Assembly (NCBI GenBank): GCA_963735445.1
Contig: CAVTLC010000044.1
Location: 1 to 64,000, forward strand
DNA from: AP-15 sp963735445
GTDB lineage: Bacteria > Pseudomonadota > Alphaproteobacteria > ATCC43930 > CGMCC-115725
DNA: 64,000 nt
Direction: 5' to 3'
The position numbers were made by a program, and so were the translations under genes. The notes under the pieces were generated by a model. The model had not been told where the DNA came from and made no database searches. It saw nothing but the letters and a program-made list of their open reading frames with translations. Shown in pieces: positions 38,931 to 48,926 of this stretch (position 1 is its first letter; each line of letters opens with the position of its first letter).

Positions 38931-39664
38931 TGCAGTGGCAGGATTCCGGGTTTGTCGTCGGCCTGCGTCGGCATGGCGAGAGCGGCGTCATCGTCGAGTT
39001 ATTGACCCGTGAGCACGGGCGGCATTTGGGCCTGGTGCGCGGCGGCCAATCACCGAAATTGCGCGCCGTCCTGCAGCCGGGCAACGAGGTCGCAGCGGTC
39101 TGGCGCGGTCGGCTCTCCGAGCATTTGGGGTCGGCCGCCTGCGAATTGGTCCGCTCCCATGCCGCGGGTTTTATCAATGATCCCGACCGGCTGGCCGGCC
39201 TTGCCGCGGCGACCGCGCTGATCGCCGCAACCCTGCCCGAGCGCGAACCGCATTCCGATATCTATGCCTCGTTCGCGAAGCTCCTCGACGCGCTCGATTC
39301 GGCTGACGATTGGCCGCAACACTATGTCGGCTGGGAGTGCAGCCTGCTGGCGGCGCTGGGCTTCGGCCTCGAACTCACCCACTGCGCCGCGACCGGCATC
39401 ACGGACGACCTTGCCTATGTTTCGCCGCGCACCGGCCGCGCGGTGTCGCGCGAGGCGGGCCGGCCTTATCACGCCAAGCTATTGCAACTACCCGGTTTTT
39501 TGTGGAGCGGCATCCCCGCCGACCAGGCACAGATCGCGGCCGGCCTGCGGCTGACCGAGCATTTTCTGATCAACCATGTGCTGCAGCCGCAAGGCGCAAG
39601 CCTGCCGGCCGCCCGCGCCCGTTTCGCCGACCGCTTTCGTAACGCCGCCGCGATCGCTAAGTAA
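38930..39664 (+). CDS. recO: DNA repair protein RecO
   Basis: 244 residues. N-terminal OB fold: 'MQWQDSGFVVGLRRHGESGV', 'IVELLTREHGRHLGLVRGGQ', 'LQPGNEVAAVWRGRLSEHLG'. The helical domain follows: 'FAKLLDALDSADDWPQHYVG', 'WECSLLAALGFGLELTHCAA', 'AYVSPRTGRAVSREAG'. It loads RecA with RecR onto SSB-coated gaps. Coupled to era by a one-base overlap. Confidence 0.94.
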   Translation: MQWQDSGFVVGLRRHGESGVIVELLTREHGRHLGLVRGGQSPKLRAVLQPGNEVAAVWRGRLSEHLGSAACELVRSHAAGFINDPDRLAGLAAATALIAATLPEREPHSDIYASFAKLLDALDSADDWPQHYVGWECSLLAALGFGLELTHCAATGITDDLAYVSPRTGRAVSREAGRPYHAKLLQLPGFLWSGIPADQAQIAAGLRLTEHFLINHVLQPQGASLPAARARFADRFRNAAAIAK

Positions 39665-39730
39665 TTGACCCGATAGTGGGCCGCGGGTAGGGACGCTAAA
39701 TCCACCCGCTTTGAGCGAGAAATATCGTCA

Positions 39731-41960
39731 ATGCCAGTGACCGCTCCGGCCGGCGAGATCCGCGAGGTCGACTTCGCCGACGCGCTCGGCGAGCGCTATC
39801 TGTCCTACGCGCTGTCGACAATCATGTCGCGCTCATTGCCCGATGTGCGCGATGGGCTAAAGCCGGTGCATCGCCGGATCCTGCACGCGATGCAGCAATT
39901 GCGGCTCGATCCCGCCTCCGGCTACAAAAAGTGCGCCCGCGTCGTCGGCGACGTGATCGGCAAGTTTCATCCGCATGGCGAGCTCGCGGTCTATGACGCG
40001 CTGGTGCGGCTCGCCCAGGATTTCTCGCAGCGTTATCCGCTGGTCGACGGCCAGGGCAATTTCGGCAATATCGACGGCGATAACGCCGCGGCGATGCGCT
40101 ACACCGAGAGCCGGCTCTCGGCGGTAGCCCAGGCGATGCTCGACGGCATCGACGAGGACGCTGTCGATTTCCGCGCGACCTATGACGGCGAGGACAGCGA
40201 GCCGATCGTTCTGCCCGCCCGCTTTCCGAACCTGCTGGCGAATGGTGCGGCCGGCATCGCCGTCGGCATGGCGACGAGCATCCCGCCGCACAACGCCGGC
40301 GAGCTGTGCGCGGCCCTGCTGCATCTGATCGACGAGCCGGCTTGTGCTGTCGAGGCGCTGTGCGCCCATATTCCCGGCCCCGATTTCCCGACCGGCGGGG
40401 TCCTGATCGAGCCTGCCGAAAACATTCGCCAAGCCTATGCAACGGGCCGCGGCAGCTTTCGGCTGCGGGCGCGCTGGGCGGCCGAACAACTAGGTCACGG
40501 CGCCTACCAGATCGTCATAACCGAGATCCCGTATGGCGTGCCGAAAGGGCGCCTCGTCGAAAAAATCGCCGCTCTGCTCGAAGACAAGAAATTGCCGCTG
40601 GTCGCCGACATCCGCGACGAATCGGCCGAGGATGTAAGGCTCGTGATCGAGCCCAAGAGCCGCAATGTCGATGCCGATATGCTGATGGAGCAGCTGTTTC
40701 GGCTGACCGAGCTCGAAATCCGCGTGCCGCTCAACCTGAATGTGCTCGATCCCGCCGGCGTGCCGCGGGTGATGAGCCTGAAGGAGGCGCTGCAAGCCTT
40801 TCTCGACCATCGCCGCGAGGTATTGCTGCGCCGCAGCCGGCATCGCCTCGCCGCCGTTGCCCGCCGCATCGAGATCCTCAAGGGGCAGATCGTCGTCTAT
40901 CTCAACCTCGACGAGGTGATCCGAATCATCCGCGAGGATGACGACCCGAAGGCCGAGATGATGCGGCGCTGGGAATTGAGCGAGGTCCAGGCCGAGGCGA
41001 TCCTCAATTTGCGGCTGCGCGCCCTGCGCCGGCTCGAAGAAATCGCGATCAAGAAGGAACTCGACGCGCTGTCGGCCGAGGAGGCAAAGCTCGGCCGATT
41101 GCTCGACAGCGAGCGCCGGCAATGGAGCGCCATCGCCAAGGAGATCGCCGCCACCGGGGCCGAATTCGGTGGCGAGACGCGCGCTCGGCCGCCGCCGCAC
41201 CGCGCTTGCCGAGGCGCCGCCACCGGTGGATATCCCGGCCGCTGCCCTGGTCGAACGCGAACCGGTGACCGTGTTGTGCTCGCAAAAGGGCTGGGTCCGC
41301 ACCGTCAAGGGGCACAACATTTCGGCTGGCGAGCAGCGTTACAAGGAAGGCGACGGGCCGCGCTTTGCGGTCGCCGCCGAAACCACCGACCGTCTAATCG
41401 TCTTCGCCACAAACGGCCGCTTTTACACGATTCCGGTCGATCGCTTGCCGGGCGGGCGTGGCCAAGGCGAGCCGCTGCGGCTGATGGTCGATCTGCCGAA
41501 CGAGCACGACATCGTCGAGATGTTTCCCTATCGCCCCGGCATGGAATTGCTGGTCGCGGCGAGCGACGGCCGCGGGTTTGTCGTCGATGGCGAGGAGGCG
41601 GTGGCGCAGACCCGCGCGGGCAAGCAGGTGTTGACCCCGGCCGAGGGTGCGGTCGCGCGGATTTGCCTGCGCGCCGAGGGAGGCGACGCTGTCGCCTTTG
41701 TCGGCGACAACCGCCGCATGCTGGTCGTCCAGCTCGACGACATCCCGCTGATGACGCGCGGCCGCGGCGTGATCCTGCAGCGCTACAAATCGGGCGGCCT
41801 CGCCGATGCCAAGGTGTTCCGCCTCGCCGACGGTCTCACCTGGCGCCAGGGCGAGACCCGCACCCGCACCGAAATCGACCTGACCCCATGGCTCAGCGCC
41901 CGCGGCGGCGCCGGCCGCCTCGTCCCGAACGGCTTCCCCCGATCCAATAGGTTCGGTTAG
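39731..41960 (+). CDS. parC: DNA topoisomerase IV subunit A, one frameshift
   Basis: About 743 residues after repair. N-terminal breakage domain: 'LSYALSTIMSRSLPDVRDGL', 'RRILHAMQQLRLDP', and 'TESRLSAVAQAMLDG', whose 'RYTE' Tyr is catalytic. The coiled domain ends 'AKEIAATGAEFGGE'. A one-base change at about 41166-41190 gives 'LGRRRTALAEAPPPVDI' and then the beta-pinwheel repeats ('LCSQKGWVRTVKGH', 'LIVFATNGRFYTIPVDRLPG'). An essential decatenase with ParE, so the break is probably a sequence error. It follows recO after a short promoter-sized gap. Confidence 0.94.
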
Positions 41961-42017
41961 GCTATATTTGACGGGATGGAGGGAGCCGGAAACCCGGATT
42001 CCAAGGAGCACTTATAG

Positions 42018-42233
42018 ATGCGCTACACAGTCGTTTTGGAGTGCGAGGAGGATGGCGGGTATGTCGTCAGCGTCCCGGCGCTTCCGGGCTGCGTGAGCCA
42101 AGGCGATACGCGTGCCGAAGCGCTCTGCAATATCCAGGAGGCGATCGCGCTCTACGTAGAGGACTGCCGAGATGCCGGCGATCCGGTCCCGACCGAAGCC
42201 GGAAAGGAATTCGTAGAGGTCGAGGCCGCATAG
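42018..42233 (+). CDS. hicB: HicB-family antitoxin
   Basis: 71 residues from ATG 42018 behind aaggag. 'YTVVLECEEDGGYVVSVPAL' and 'PGCVSQGDTRAEALCNIQEA' are the HicB degraded-RNase-H domain. There is no C-terminal DNA-binding domain, so repression may be weak or need the complex. It neutralises the HicA toxin encoded 26 bp downstream. Antitoxin-first order. Confidence 0.9.
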   Translation: MRYTVVLECEEDGGYVVSVPALPGCVSQGDTRAEALCNIQEAIALYVEDCRDAGDPVPTEAGKEFVEVEAA

Positions 42234-42259
42234 GCAGCGCGTCTGGTCTTCGCCGGAGC

Positions 42260-42490
42260 GTGCCCAAGCTCCCAACCGGTCTGTCCGGACGCCAGGTCCG
42301 CGCGGCTCTCGAAAGCGCCGGCTTCGAGTTCCGCCGCCAAGCGGGCAGCCATATGATCCTTCGCCGCGACGACCCTTACGCGCGTGTTGTGATTCCCGAC
42401 CACAGGCAGATCCGTCTCGGCACCCTCCGGCGCATAATCACTGACGCCGGCCTGACGGTGGATCAGTTTGTCCAGCTGCTCGCGTCGTAG
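42260..42490 (+). CDS. hicA: HicA-family mRNA interferase toxin
   Basis: 76 residues from GTG 42260. 'KLPTGLSGRQVRAALESAGF' and 'EFRRQAGSHMILRRDD' carry the dsRBD-like fold with the catalytic His of the G-S-H motif. 'VVIPDHRQIRLGTLRRIITD' and 'AGLTVDQFVQLL' complete it. It cleaves mRNAs independently of ribosomes when HicB is lost. Complete, so the module looks functional. Confidence 0.9.
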   Translation: MPKLPTGLSGRQVRAALESAGFEFRRQAGSHMILRRDDPYARVVIPDHRQIRLGTLRRIITDAGLTVDQFVQLLAS

Positions 42491-42749
42491 CACGCCCAGA
42501 ACTCGGCTTTCTATCTTCTCGATGAGAGCGGAGTGTTCCGCTAGGAACCGGTGGCCTCCGCCGGCCCGCATCGTAACGCCGTGCCAGCACTAATCGGGAC
42601 AGCGTTGCTCTGACGCAACATCTGGTGTGCTTTCGCGCGGTCACCGCAAATTCATTTGCCGGCTTCCCCAATTGAGCCTACATCTAGTCACCTGATCAGG
42701 TGTTATCGCTAGATGTTGCCATGCTGGCAACCGTGGTTGGGGGAGAGGA
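42491..42749. other. nrdJ upstream region
   Basis: About 260 bp between hicA and nrdJ. Contains the nested inverted repeat at 42680-42716 and a third related octamer (ACATCTGG, 42618-42625). I see no conserved cobalamin-riboswitch box. Confidence 0.5.
42680..42716. promoter_or_regulatory. nrdR box: Nested inverted repeat, candidate NrdR operator, upstream of nrdJ
   Basis: Outer arms ACATCTAG (42680-42687) and CTAGATGT (42709-42716) are perfect inverses about 29 bp centre to centre. Between them lies a perfect 14-bp palindrome, CACCTGATCAGGTG (42689-42702). A related ACATCTGG is at 42618. The octamers resemble one NrdR-box half ('CTAxATxTTG'-type), and paired boxes about three turns apart are the NrdR pattern in front of ribonucleotide reductase genes. 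Function is inferred from position and form. Confidence 0.5.
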
Positions 42750-45700
42750 ATGCAGATCGAGCGGCGCTTTACGAGTGCGGGTCGGGATCCATATGCGGCG
42801 GTAGGGTTTCGCACCGCAACCAGCGAGATCCGCAATCCCGACGGCTCGGTCGTGTTCCAGGCCGAGGGCATCGAGGTGCCGGCCGAGTGGAGCCAGGTCG
42901 CCGCCGACATCCTCGCGCAAAAATATTTCCGCAAGGCCGGCATCCCGGCGGCGCTCGAACCCGTCCCCGAGGACGGCGTGCCAGCGTGGCTGTGGCGCCG
43001 CCGTCCCGACGAACCGGCGCTCGCCGCACTGCCCGAAAACGCCCGGTTTGGCGGCGAGACCGATGCCCGCCAGGTCTTTGACCGCATGGCCGGGACCTGG
43101 ACCTATTGGGGCTGGAAGGGCGGCTATTTCGACAGCGAAGCCGACGCCGCCGCCTTTTACGATGAGATCAGGCTGATGCTGGCGCGCCAGATGGGGGCGC
43201 CGAACTCGCCGCAATGGTTCAATACCGGGCTGCACTGGGCCTATGGCATCGACGGGCCGGCGCAGGGCCATTGGTATGTCGACTACCGCACCGGCGAGCT
43301 GACCCAATCGGCGAGCGCCTATGAGCACCCGCAGCCGCATGCCTGCTTTATCCAGAGCGTCGCCGACGATCTCGTCAACCAGGGCGGGATCATGGATCTG
43401 TGGGTGCGCGAGGCGCGAATCTTCAAATACGGCTCGGGGTCCGGCTCGAATTTCTCGAAATTGCGCGGCGAGGGCGAGCGGCTGTCGGGCGGCGGCCGTT
43501 CCTCCGGGCTGATGAGCTTTTTGCGCATCGGCGACCGGGCCGCGGGTGCCATCAAATCCGGCGGTACGACGCGCCGCGCCGCCAAGATGGTCATCGTCGA
43601 TATCGACCACCCCGATATCGAAGCCTTTATCGACTGGAAGGTCGTCGAGGAGGAGAAAGTCGCGGCCCTCGTCGCCGGCTCAAAAACCGCCGCGCGCCAT
43701 CTGAAACGCATCATGGCCGCCTGCCATGAAGGCGGCCCGGCAGCTTCCGACCCCTGCGACCCGGCGCAGAACCCCGCCCTCAAACGCGAGATTCGCGCCG
43801 CCCGCCGCGCGATGATCCCGGAGAGTTGCATCCAGCGCGTCATCCAGCGAGCGCGCCAGGGCGAGACCGCAGTCGAGTTTCGCACCTACGACACCGATTG
43901 GGATTCGGAAGCCTATCTGACCGTCGCCGGGCAGAACTCGAACAATTCGGTGCGGCTGTCGAACGCCTTTCTCGACGCCGTCGCCGCCGACGATCCCTGG
44001 CATTTGACCCAGCGGACCGATGGGCAAGATCGCCAAGACCCTGCCGGCGCGCGAATTGTGGGACCGCATCGGGCAGGCCGCCTGGGCGTCGGCCGATCCC
44101 GGCCTGCAGTTCGATACGACGATCAACGAATGGCACACCTGCCCCGAAAGCGGCCGCATCAACGCATCGAACCCGTGCTCGGAATACAATTTTCTCGACG
44201 ATACCGCCTGCAACCTCGCCTCGCTGAACCTGATGGCGTTTCGCCACGCGGATGGCCGCTTCGACCCCGACGGCTTTGCGCATGCGGTGCGGTTGTGGAC
44301 GATCGTGCTCGAAATCTCGGTGATGATGGCGCAGTTCCCGTCCGCCGAGATCGCCCGCCGCTCTTACGCGTTTCGCACCTTGGGCCTGGGCTACGCCAAT
44401 CTCGGCGGGTTGTTGATGGCGGCCGGCATCGCCTATGACAGCGCCGAGGGGCGCGCGCTGGGGGCCGCTATCACCGCGCTGCTGACCGGCGCGAGCTATG
44501 CCGCCTCCGCCGAAATGGCGGGCGACCCCGGCCTTCTGCCGCAAGGCCCCTTCCCCGGCTTTGCCGCAAACCGCGACGCGATGTTGCGCGTCATCCGCAA
44601 TCACCGCCGCGCCGCCTACGGTGAGAGTTCGGGTTACGAAGAATTATCGGTGCCGCCGGTGCCGCTCGACGCCGCCAATTGCCCCGATGCGGATTTGGTG
44701 GCGGCAGCGCGCCGCAGTTGGGACCAGGCCTTGGCATTGGGCGAACAGCACGGGTTCCGCAACGCCCAGGCGACGGTCATCGCGCCGACCGGCACGATCG
44801 GCCTCGTCATGGATTGCGACACGACCGGCATCGAGCCCGATTTCGCGCTCGTCAAATTCAAAAAGCTCGCCGGCGGCGGCTATTTCAAGATCATCAACCG
44901 CGCCGTGCCGCAAGCGCTCGCCACACTCGGCTATGACGAAACCGAGATCGCCGCGATCGAGCTCTATGCGCTGGGCCACGGCACTCTCAACGGCGCGCCG
45001 GCGATCAATCACGACAGCCTGCGGGCGCGCGGCTTTGACGACCGCGCACTGGCCGCGATCGAGGCAGCGCTCGCCACCGCCTTCGACATCAAATTCGCGT
45101 TTAATAAATGGACCTTGGGCGAAGCCTTCTGCATCGAGCGGCTTGGCGTTGCCCCCACCGCCCTCGACGACCCCGGCTTTGACCTGTTGGCGGCACTCGG
45201 CTTCAGCCGCGCCGAGATCGAAACCGCCAATACCTGGTGCTGCGGTGCGATGACCCTCGAAGGCGCGCCACACCTGAAACCCGAGCATCTGCCGGTGTTC
45301 GATTGCGCCAGCCCGTGCGGCCGCACCGGCACCCGCGCATTGTCGGCCGAAAGCCACATCCGCATGATCGCCGCGGCGCAGCCCTTTATCTCGGGCGCGA
45401 TCTCGAAAACCATCAACATGCCCAATGCGGCGACGGTGGCCGATTGCAAGGACGCCTATTGGCTGTCCTGGCAATTGGGGCTGAAGGCGACCGCGCTCTA
45501 CCGCGACGGCTCGAAACTGTCGCAGCCCCTGGCGGCGAATTTGTTTGGCGATGACGAGGAGGCCGAGGAAGAAGCCGCCGACCTCTTTGCGCAATCGCCG
45601 GCGCAGCGCGCCCCGCTGGTCGCCGAGCGCATCGTCGAACGCGTTATCGAGCGGGTCATCGAAAAAATCGTGCAGCGCGGCGAGCGCCGGCGGCTGCCGA

Positions 45701-46494
45701 ACCGGCGCAAGGGCTACACGCAAAAGGCGATCGTCGGCGGCCACAAGGTCTATCTGCGCACCGGCGAGCACGAGGACGGCAAACTCGCCGAGGTCTTTAT
45801 CGACATGCACAAGGAGGGCTCGGCCTTCCGCTCGCTGATGAACAATTTCGCGATCGCGATCTCGATCGGGCTGCAATACGGCGTGCCGCTTGAGGAGTTT
45901 GTCGAGGCCTTTACCTTCACCCGCTTCGAGCCGTCGGGGATCGTCGAGGGCAACGACGCGATCAAGATGGCGACCTCGATCATCGACTACATCTTTCGCG
46001 AATTGGCGATCTCGTATCTCGGGCGCAGCGACCTCGCCCATGCCGAGCCGCATGATCTGTTGCCCGACACGGTCGGCAAAGGCGAAGCCGAGTTGAGCCT
46101 CGCTGCCAGCGATGACGCCGAGGATGGCGATCATCGCCCGCAGATCGCCCCGGAACTCGATCCGGAGATCGAACCGCGGGTCGCGGCGATGATGCAGCGC
46201 GTGACCTCGAACGGCTATGTCCGCAACAAATTCACCGTGTTGCATGGCGGCGCCGCCCGCTCCGCCGCTGCCGCAACTGCGCTCGCTGCAGAGGACAACG
46301 CCTTCTCCTTGGCGATCCCGGTCTACGCCAGCGACGACGACGCCACGCTGTCATTGCGCCTCGAACGCATCCGCACCGCCCGCATGAAAGGCTACGAAGG
46401 CGACAGCTGCACCGAATGCGGCAACTTCACCCTGATCCGCAACGGCACCTGCCTAAAATGCGACACCTGCGGCGCGACGAGCGGGTGTTCTTAA
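42750..46494 (+). CDS. nrdJ: Vitamin B12-dependent (class II) ribonucleotide reductase, one frameshift
   Basis: About 1247 residues after repair. N-terminal half: 'QIERRFTSAGRDPY', 'FDRMAGTWTYWGWKGGYFDS', 'NSPQWFNTGLHWAYGI', 'QPHACFIQSVADDL', 'FKYGSGSGSNFSKLRGEGE'. At 44020-44025 the run 'gatgggcaag' has one G too many. Removing it gives 'RTDGKIAKTLPARELWD' and continues 'NPCSEYNFLDDTACNLASLN'. The C-terminus carries the zinc/redox cysteines, 'CTECGNFTLIRNGTC' and 'KCDTCGATSGCS'. It reduces ribonucleotides to deoxyribonucleotides with adenosylcobalamin and works with or without oxygen. No other reductase is in the window. Confidence 0.95.
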
Positions 46495-46508
46495 AGAGGA
46501 GACCCATA

Positions 46509-46736
46509 GTGACCGATTTCGATAAATGGCTGCGATCAGAGGAACTAGAGAAGCAGCATCGGCTCTTCCAAGAACGGCTGCGTCGAGCTGGCAAAACTGA
46601 ATGGCTCATGCGCTCGGTCAAGCGTTGCACCATCGCCAACCATTTGCGGCACCAGAGGCGATACAATAGCTTTGCCTGCGATCCACGCTTCGGTCTTATG
46701 GTATCGTTTTCGGCGCTAAGAAAATCGCATGTTTAG
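46509..46736 (+). CDS. Small basic hypothetical protein downstream of nrdJ
   Basis: 75 residues from GTG 46509, 14 bp after nrdJ, with 'agaggag' 9-10 bases upstream, so probably co-translated. 'MTDFDKWLRSEELEKQHRLF' begins a helical, Arg/Lys-rich chain ('QERLRRAGKTEWLMRSVKRC', 'TIANHLRHQRRYN'). There is no signal or membrane segment. I recognise no family. It could bind nucleic acid or the reductase, or be the start of a longer gene truncated by the repeat region that follows. Confidence 0.5.
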   Translation: MTDFDKWLRSEELEKQHRLFQERLRRAGKTEWLMRSVKRCTIANHLRHQRRYNSFACDPRFGLMVSFSALRKSHV

Positions 46737-46768
46737 GCGCTCGCGGGAGCGCGAGAAGGAAGCGTAGA

Positions 46769-46860
46769 ATGGGCTTAGCGCCGGGAAGCCCATCAATTCG
46801 CCGAAGCCCATCACACTCGCGGGCGCGCAGACGTTGGGTTACGCTTCGCTAACCCACCTT
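46769..46860. repeat. Dispersed palindromic repeat, copy 1
   Basis: A hairpin, ATGGGCTT (46769-46776) / AAGCCCAT (46786-46793), is followed by 'gaagcccatcacactcgc' and then 'gggttacgcttcgctaaccc', itself a palindrome. The same three modules recur near 47783, 48411 and 49979, so this is a dispersed REP-like family in intergenic DNA. Confidence 0.65.
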
Positions 46861-46949
46861 ATCAGCTAAAGTCTTAAGCTTTAGAACCGGCTGGCGTCTG
46901 TTACACCTCCCTTTCAGTTGCAGGTAACCTCGATCATTGCGCGGTTTTG

Positions 46950-47759
46950 ATGATAATGGTTCAGATGTTGTTCAAGTCGCAGGAAGACGTCGACGGTTTT
47001 CGGAAACAAATCGCCCAGGCCGCGCTCCAATGGGGTCGACCGATCTGGTGGTACGACTGGCAGCAGCCGTTCGAGAGCTTGAAGATTACCGGCGCGTCCT
47101 GTTTCGTCCTCAGATTTAAGAGCTGGTATATCGGCGTAACCGCCGCCCATGTCGTAAACCAGCTTTTCGAGACGAGACGCCGCACGCCATCCCTAGCCTG
47201 CCTCATCCAATTGACGCACTTCGACCTTCTCAGCGCGATAATCGATACGAACGATGACCTAGATATTGCGACGTTCCGCATCTCCGAGGAGCAGGTGCGA
47301 AACTCAGGTGTCCAAGCATTCGACGTTTCGGCTCAATGGCCTTCCGAGATACCTATTGAGCGGCAGATGCCAATACAACTCGTCGGCTTTCCAGAATGCC
47401 TGCGGGTAATTGACTATGCCGGGGGCTCCATGACCTGCCATGCTTACGGAGCACTCGGCCTCGTCGAAGACTACAACGACCGGGAGATCATAACGATTTA
47501 CGACCCGGAGCAATCACGGGGATCGCCGACCCTGCCACCACTCGGCTTCAATTTGAGTGGTTGCAGCGGTGGACCGGCGGTGATCCACCATACCCGGAAC
47601 TTCATACATCGGTGGTATCCAGTCGGACTTATCCTCCGTGGACCGGTCGGACAGGGCGAAGGTGATTCCGCGAGCTACGATACAATCCGCATTCGCCGGA
47701 TTGACTGTATCGAGCCGGATGGCCGGATACGGGTTACCAACACCGGGTGGCTGCCGTAG
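46950..47759 (+). CDS. Trypsin-like serine protease (chymotrypsin fold)
   Basis: 269 residues from ATG 46950. The triad is visible: His67 in 'YIGVTAAHVVN', Asp105 in 'TNDDLDIATFRI' and Ser206 in 'LSGCSGGPAVIHH'. 'QLVGFPECLRV' and 'VGLILRGPVGQG' fit the second barrel. No signal peptide, membrane helix or PDZ is present, so it should act in the cytosol, unlike HtrA. Related stand-alone trypsin-like proteins occur in bacterial conflict and signalling systems, but no typical partner sits next to it; flanking genes are a small hypothetical and a peptidoglycan-binding protein. Base composition is more AT-rich than nrdJ, suggesting a separate origin. Confidence 0.75.
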   Translation: MIMVQMLFKSQEDVDGFRKQIAQAALQWGRPIWWYDWQQPFESLKITGASCFVLRFKSWYIGVTAAHVVNQLFETRRRTPSLACLIQLTHFDLLSAIIDTNDDLDIATFRISEEQVRNSGVQAFDVSAQWPSEIPIERQMPIQLVGFPECLRVIDYAGGSMTCHAYGALGLVEDYNDREIITIYDPEQSRGSPTLPPLGFNLSGCSGGPAVIHHTRNFIHRWYPVGLILRGPVGQGEGDSASYDTIRIRRIDCIEPDGRIRVTNTGWLP

Positions 47760-47782
47760 GAATGCATAGGATGTGCCGAGCC

Positions 47783-47814
47783 GCGAGCCCCATCACAATC
47801 GCAAGCGCGCACGC
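47783..47814. repeat. Dispersed palindromic repeat, partial copy 2
   Basis: 'gagccccatcacaatcgc' then 'aagcgcgcacgc' matches the middle module of the copies at 46804 and 48416 with a few substitutions. The hairpin and 'gggttacg' modules are missing. Confidence 0.5.
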
Positions 47815-47927
47815 TGCAGCCCCCTCCGGGTGCCTTAAGTCGAGTACAGTGTTCGGAACAGGATCATTAATCTAGATGTTTTAAAAATGTGGCGAGCAAA
47901 TCGCCGATATGTTGATGAGGGGATAAC

Positions 47928-48374
47928 ATGAAGAGATTGCTTCGAAAAATGGTCCTGGGCACCGCGTCGATACTGGCATTGGGTATCGCCGGAACTGCTC
48001 TCGATTATGCCGCCGACGCAAGCAATGCGGTGAATGCCTCAAATATGCCACAGGCACAGGCGTTCGAAACTTCGCATGTATCGCGGATAGACGACAGCTT
48101 GCGAAAAGACGACATCCGCTGGGCGCAAGTGGAGCTTCGCAATCGGGGCCTTTACAACGGATCGCTCGATGGCGTCCTGGGTCCGCAGACAGAGCGGGCT
48201 CTGGATCAATTCCAGGCGAAAAACGGGCTAAACCGGACATCGTCGCTCGATGCTCGAACCTGGGACGCGTTAACCGGCGACGCCAGCATCGGGCAGGGAT
48301 CCAGCACATTGCCCAAAACCGACCGCGACGACTCAATGGTGAATTCTCCCGCCGCAAGCGACTTGGGCAGGTAA
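47928..48374 (+). CDS. Secreted peptidoglycan-binding-domain protein
   Basis: 148 residues from ATG 47928 ('ggggata' upstream). The N-terminus 'MKRLLRKMVLGTASILALGI' with 'AGTALDYAADA' is a Sec signal. The core 'DDIRWAQVELRNRGLYNGSL', 'DGVLGPQTERALDQFQAKNG' is a PG_binding_1 three-helix domain, ending 'LDARTWDALTG'. The tail is Ser/Asp-rich and disordered. It probably binds the cell wall; there is no catalytic domain. It stands alone between two repeat copies. Confidence 0.85.
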   Translation: MKRLLRKMVLGTASILALGIAGTALDYAADASNAVNASNMPQAQAFETSHVSRIDDSLRKDDIRWAQVELRNRGLYNGSLDGVLGPQTERALDQFQAKNGLNRTSSLDARTWDALTGDASIGQGSSTLPKTDRDDSMVNSPAASDLGR

Positions 48375-48410
48375 GAGCGTGTCAGACAGCTCACTGAATA
48401 GGCGGAGCGC

Positions 48411-48471
48411 AGCGAAGCCCATCGCATTCGCCAGCGCGCATACGGAGGTTACGCTGCGCTAACCCTCCCTA
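48411..48471. repeat. Dispersed palindromic repeat, copy 3
   Basis: 'agcgaagcccatcgcattcg' followed by 'ccagcgcgcatacgg' and 'aggttacgctgcgctaaccc'. Same module order as copy 1 (46796-46860), with about 80 percent identity by eye. Confidence 0.6.
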
Positions 48472-48490
48472 CGAGAACTTCTTATATTAC

Positions 48491-48513
48491 CGCCCGCCAA
48501 AGCGGGCGTTTTT
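48491..48513 (+). terminator. Intrinsic terminator
   Basis: Stem CGCCCGC (48491-48497) / GCGGGCG (48502-48508), loop CAAA, then TTTTT. A textbook rho-independent terminator on the + strand. It probably ends transcripts from the peptidoglycan-binding gene 117 bp upstream, after the repeat. Confidence 0.85.
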
Positions 48514-48698
48514 GTCTTTCGGCTTCGCCGGGCCGATATTCGGGATTTAGTCCGAACCATGCACGAAAACGGCCAATCGTCGCTCGCCCCGCGGTCGTGT
48601 TTGATCGGATTGAGATGACGTAGCTAGCACGCGATGCGAAATCGTCGCTGCGGAAGCGGTGCTGGTGTAAACGTAAGCCCGAGGCAGAGGAGGTCGGC

Positions 48699-48926
48699 GT
48701 GAAATTCACGCGAATTACTGTCGATCCGCGACAGATGGACGGGGTGCCATGCATCCGTAGCCTACGGATCCCGGTCGCGACGGTCGTCGGCATGGTTGCT
48801 GACGGCATGGCTGAGGACGAGATACTTGAGGCGTACCCGGATCTCGAAAAAGAGGATTTGCGGGAAGCACTGCATTACGCTGCTGACGCTGTGCGCGAAC
48901 GGGTGCTGCCTCTCACCGTCCCGTGA
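48699..48926 (+). CDS. DUF433-family antitoxin
   Basis: 75 residues from GTG 48699 behind 'gaggagg'. 'RITVDPRQMDGVPCIRSLRI' and 'PVATVVGMVADGMAEDEILE' with 'AYPDLEKEDLREALHYAAD' are the DUF433 helix-turn-helix-like signature. It pairs with the DUF5615 gene, overlapping by 4 bp. Predicted antitoxin and autoregulator. Confidence 0.9.
   Translation: MKFTRITVDPRQMDGVPCIRSLRIPVATVVGMVADGMAEDEILEAYPDLEKEDLREALHYAADAVRERVLPLTVP

Noticed and set aside
42491..42749. Cobalamin riboswitch before nrdJ
   Set aside because: No B12-box-like conserved sequence seen; the palindromes fit protein-binding sites better.
44644..46245. 533-codon open frame antisense to nrdJ
   Set aside because: GC-rich third positions keep the opposite strand open; the translation has no family motifs, while nrdJ on the + strand is complete.
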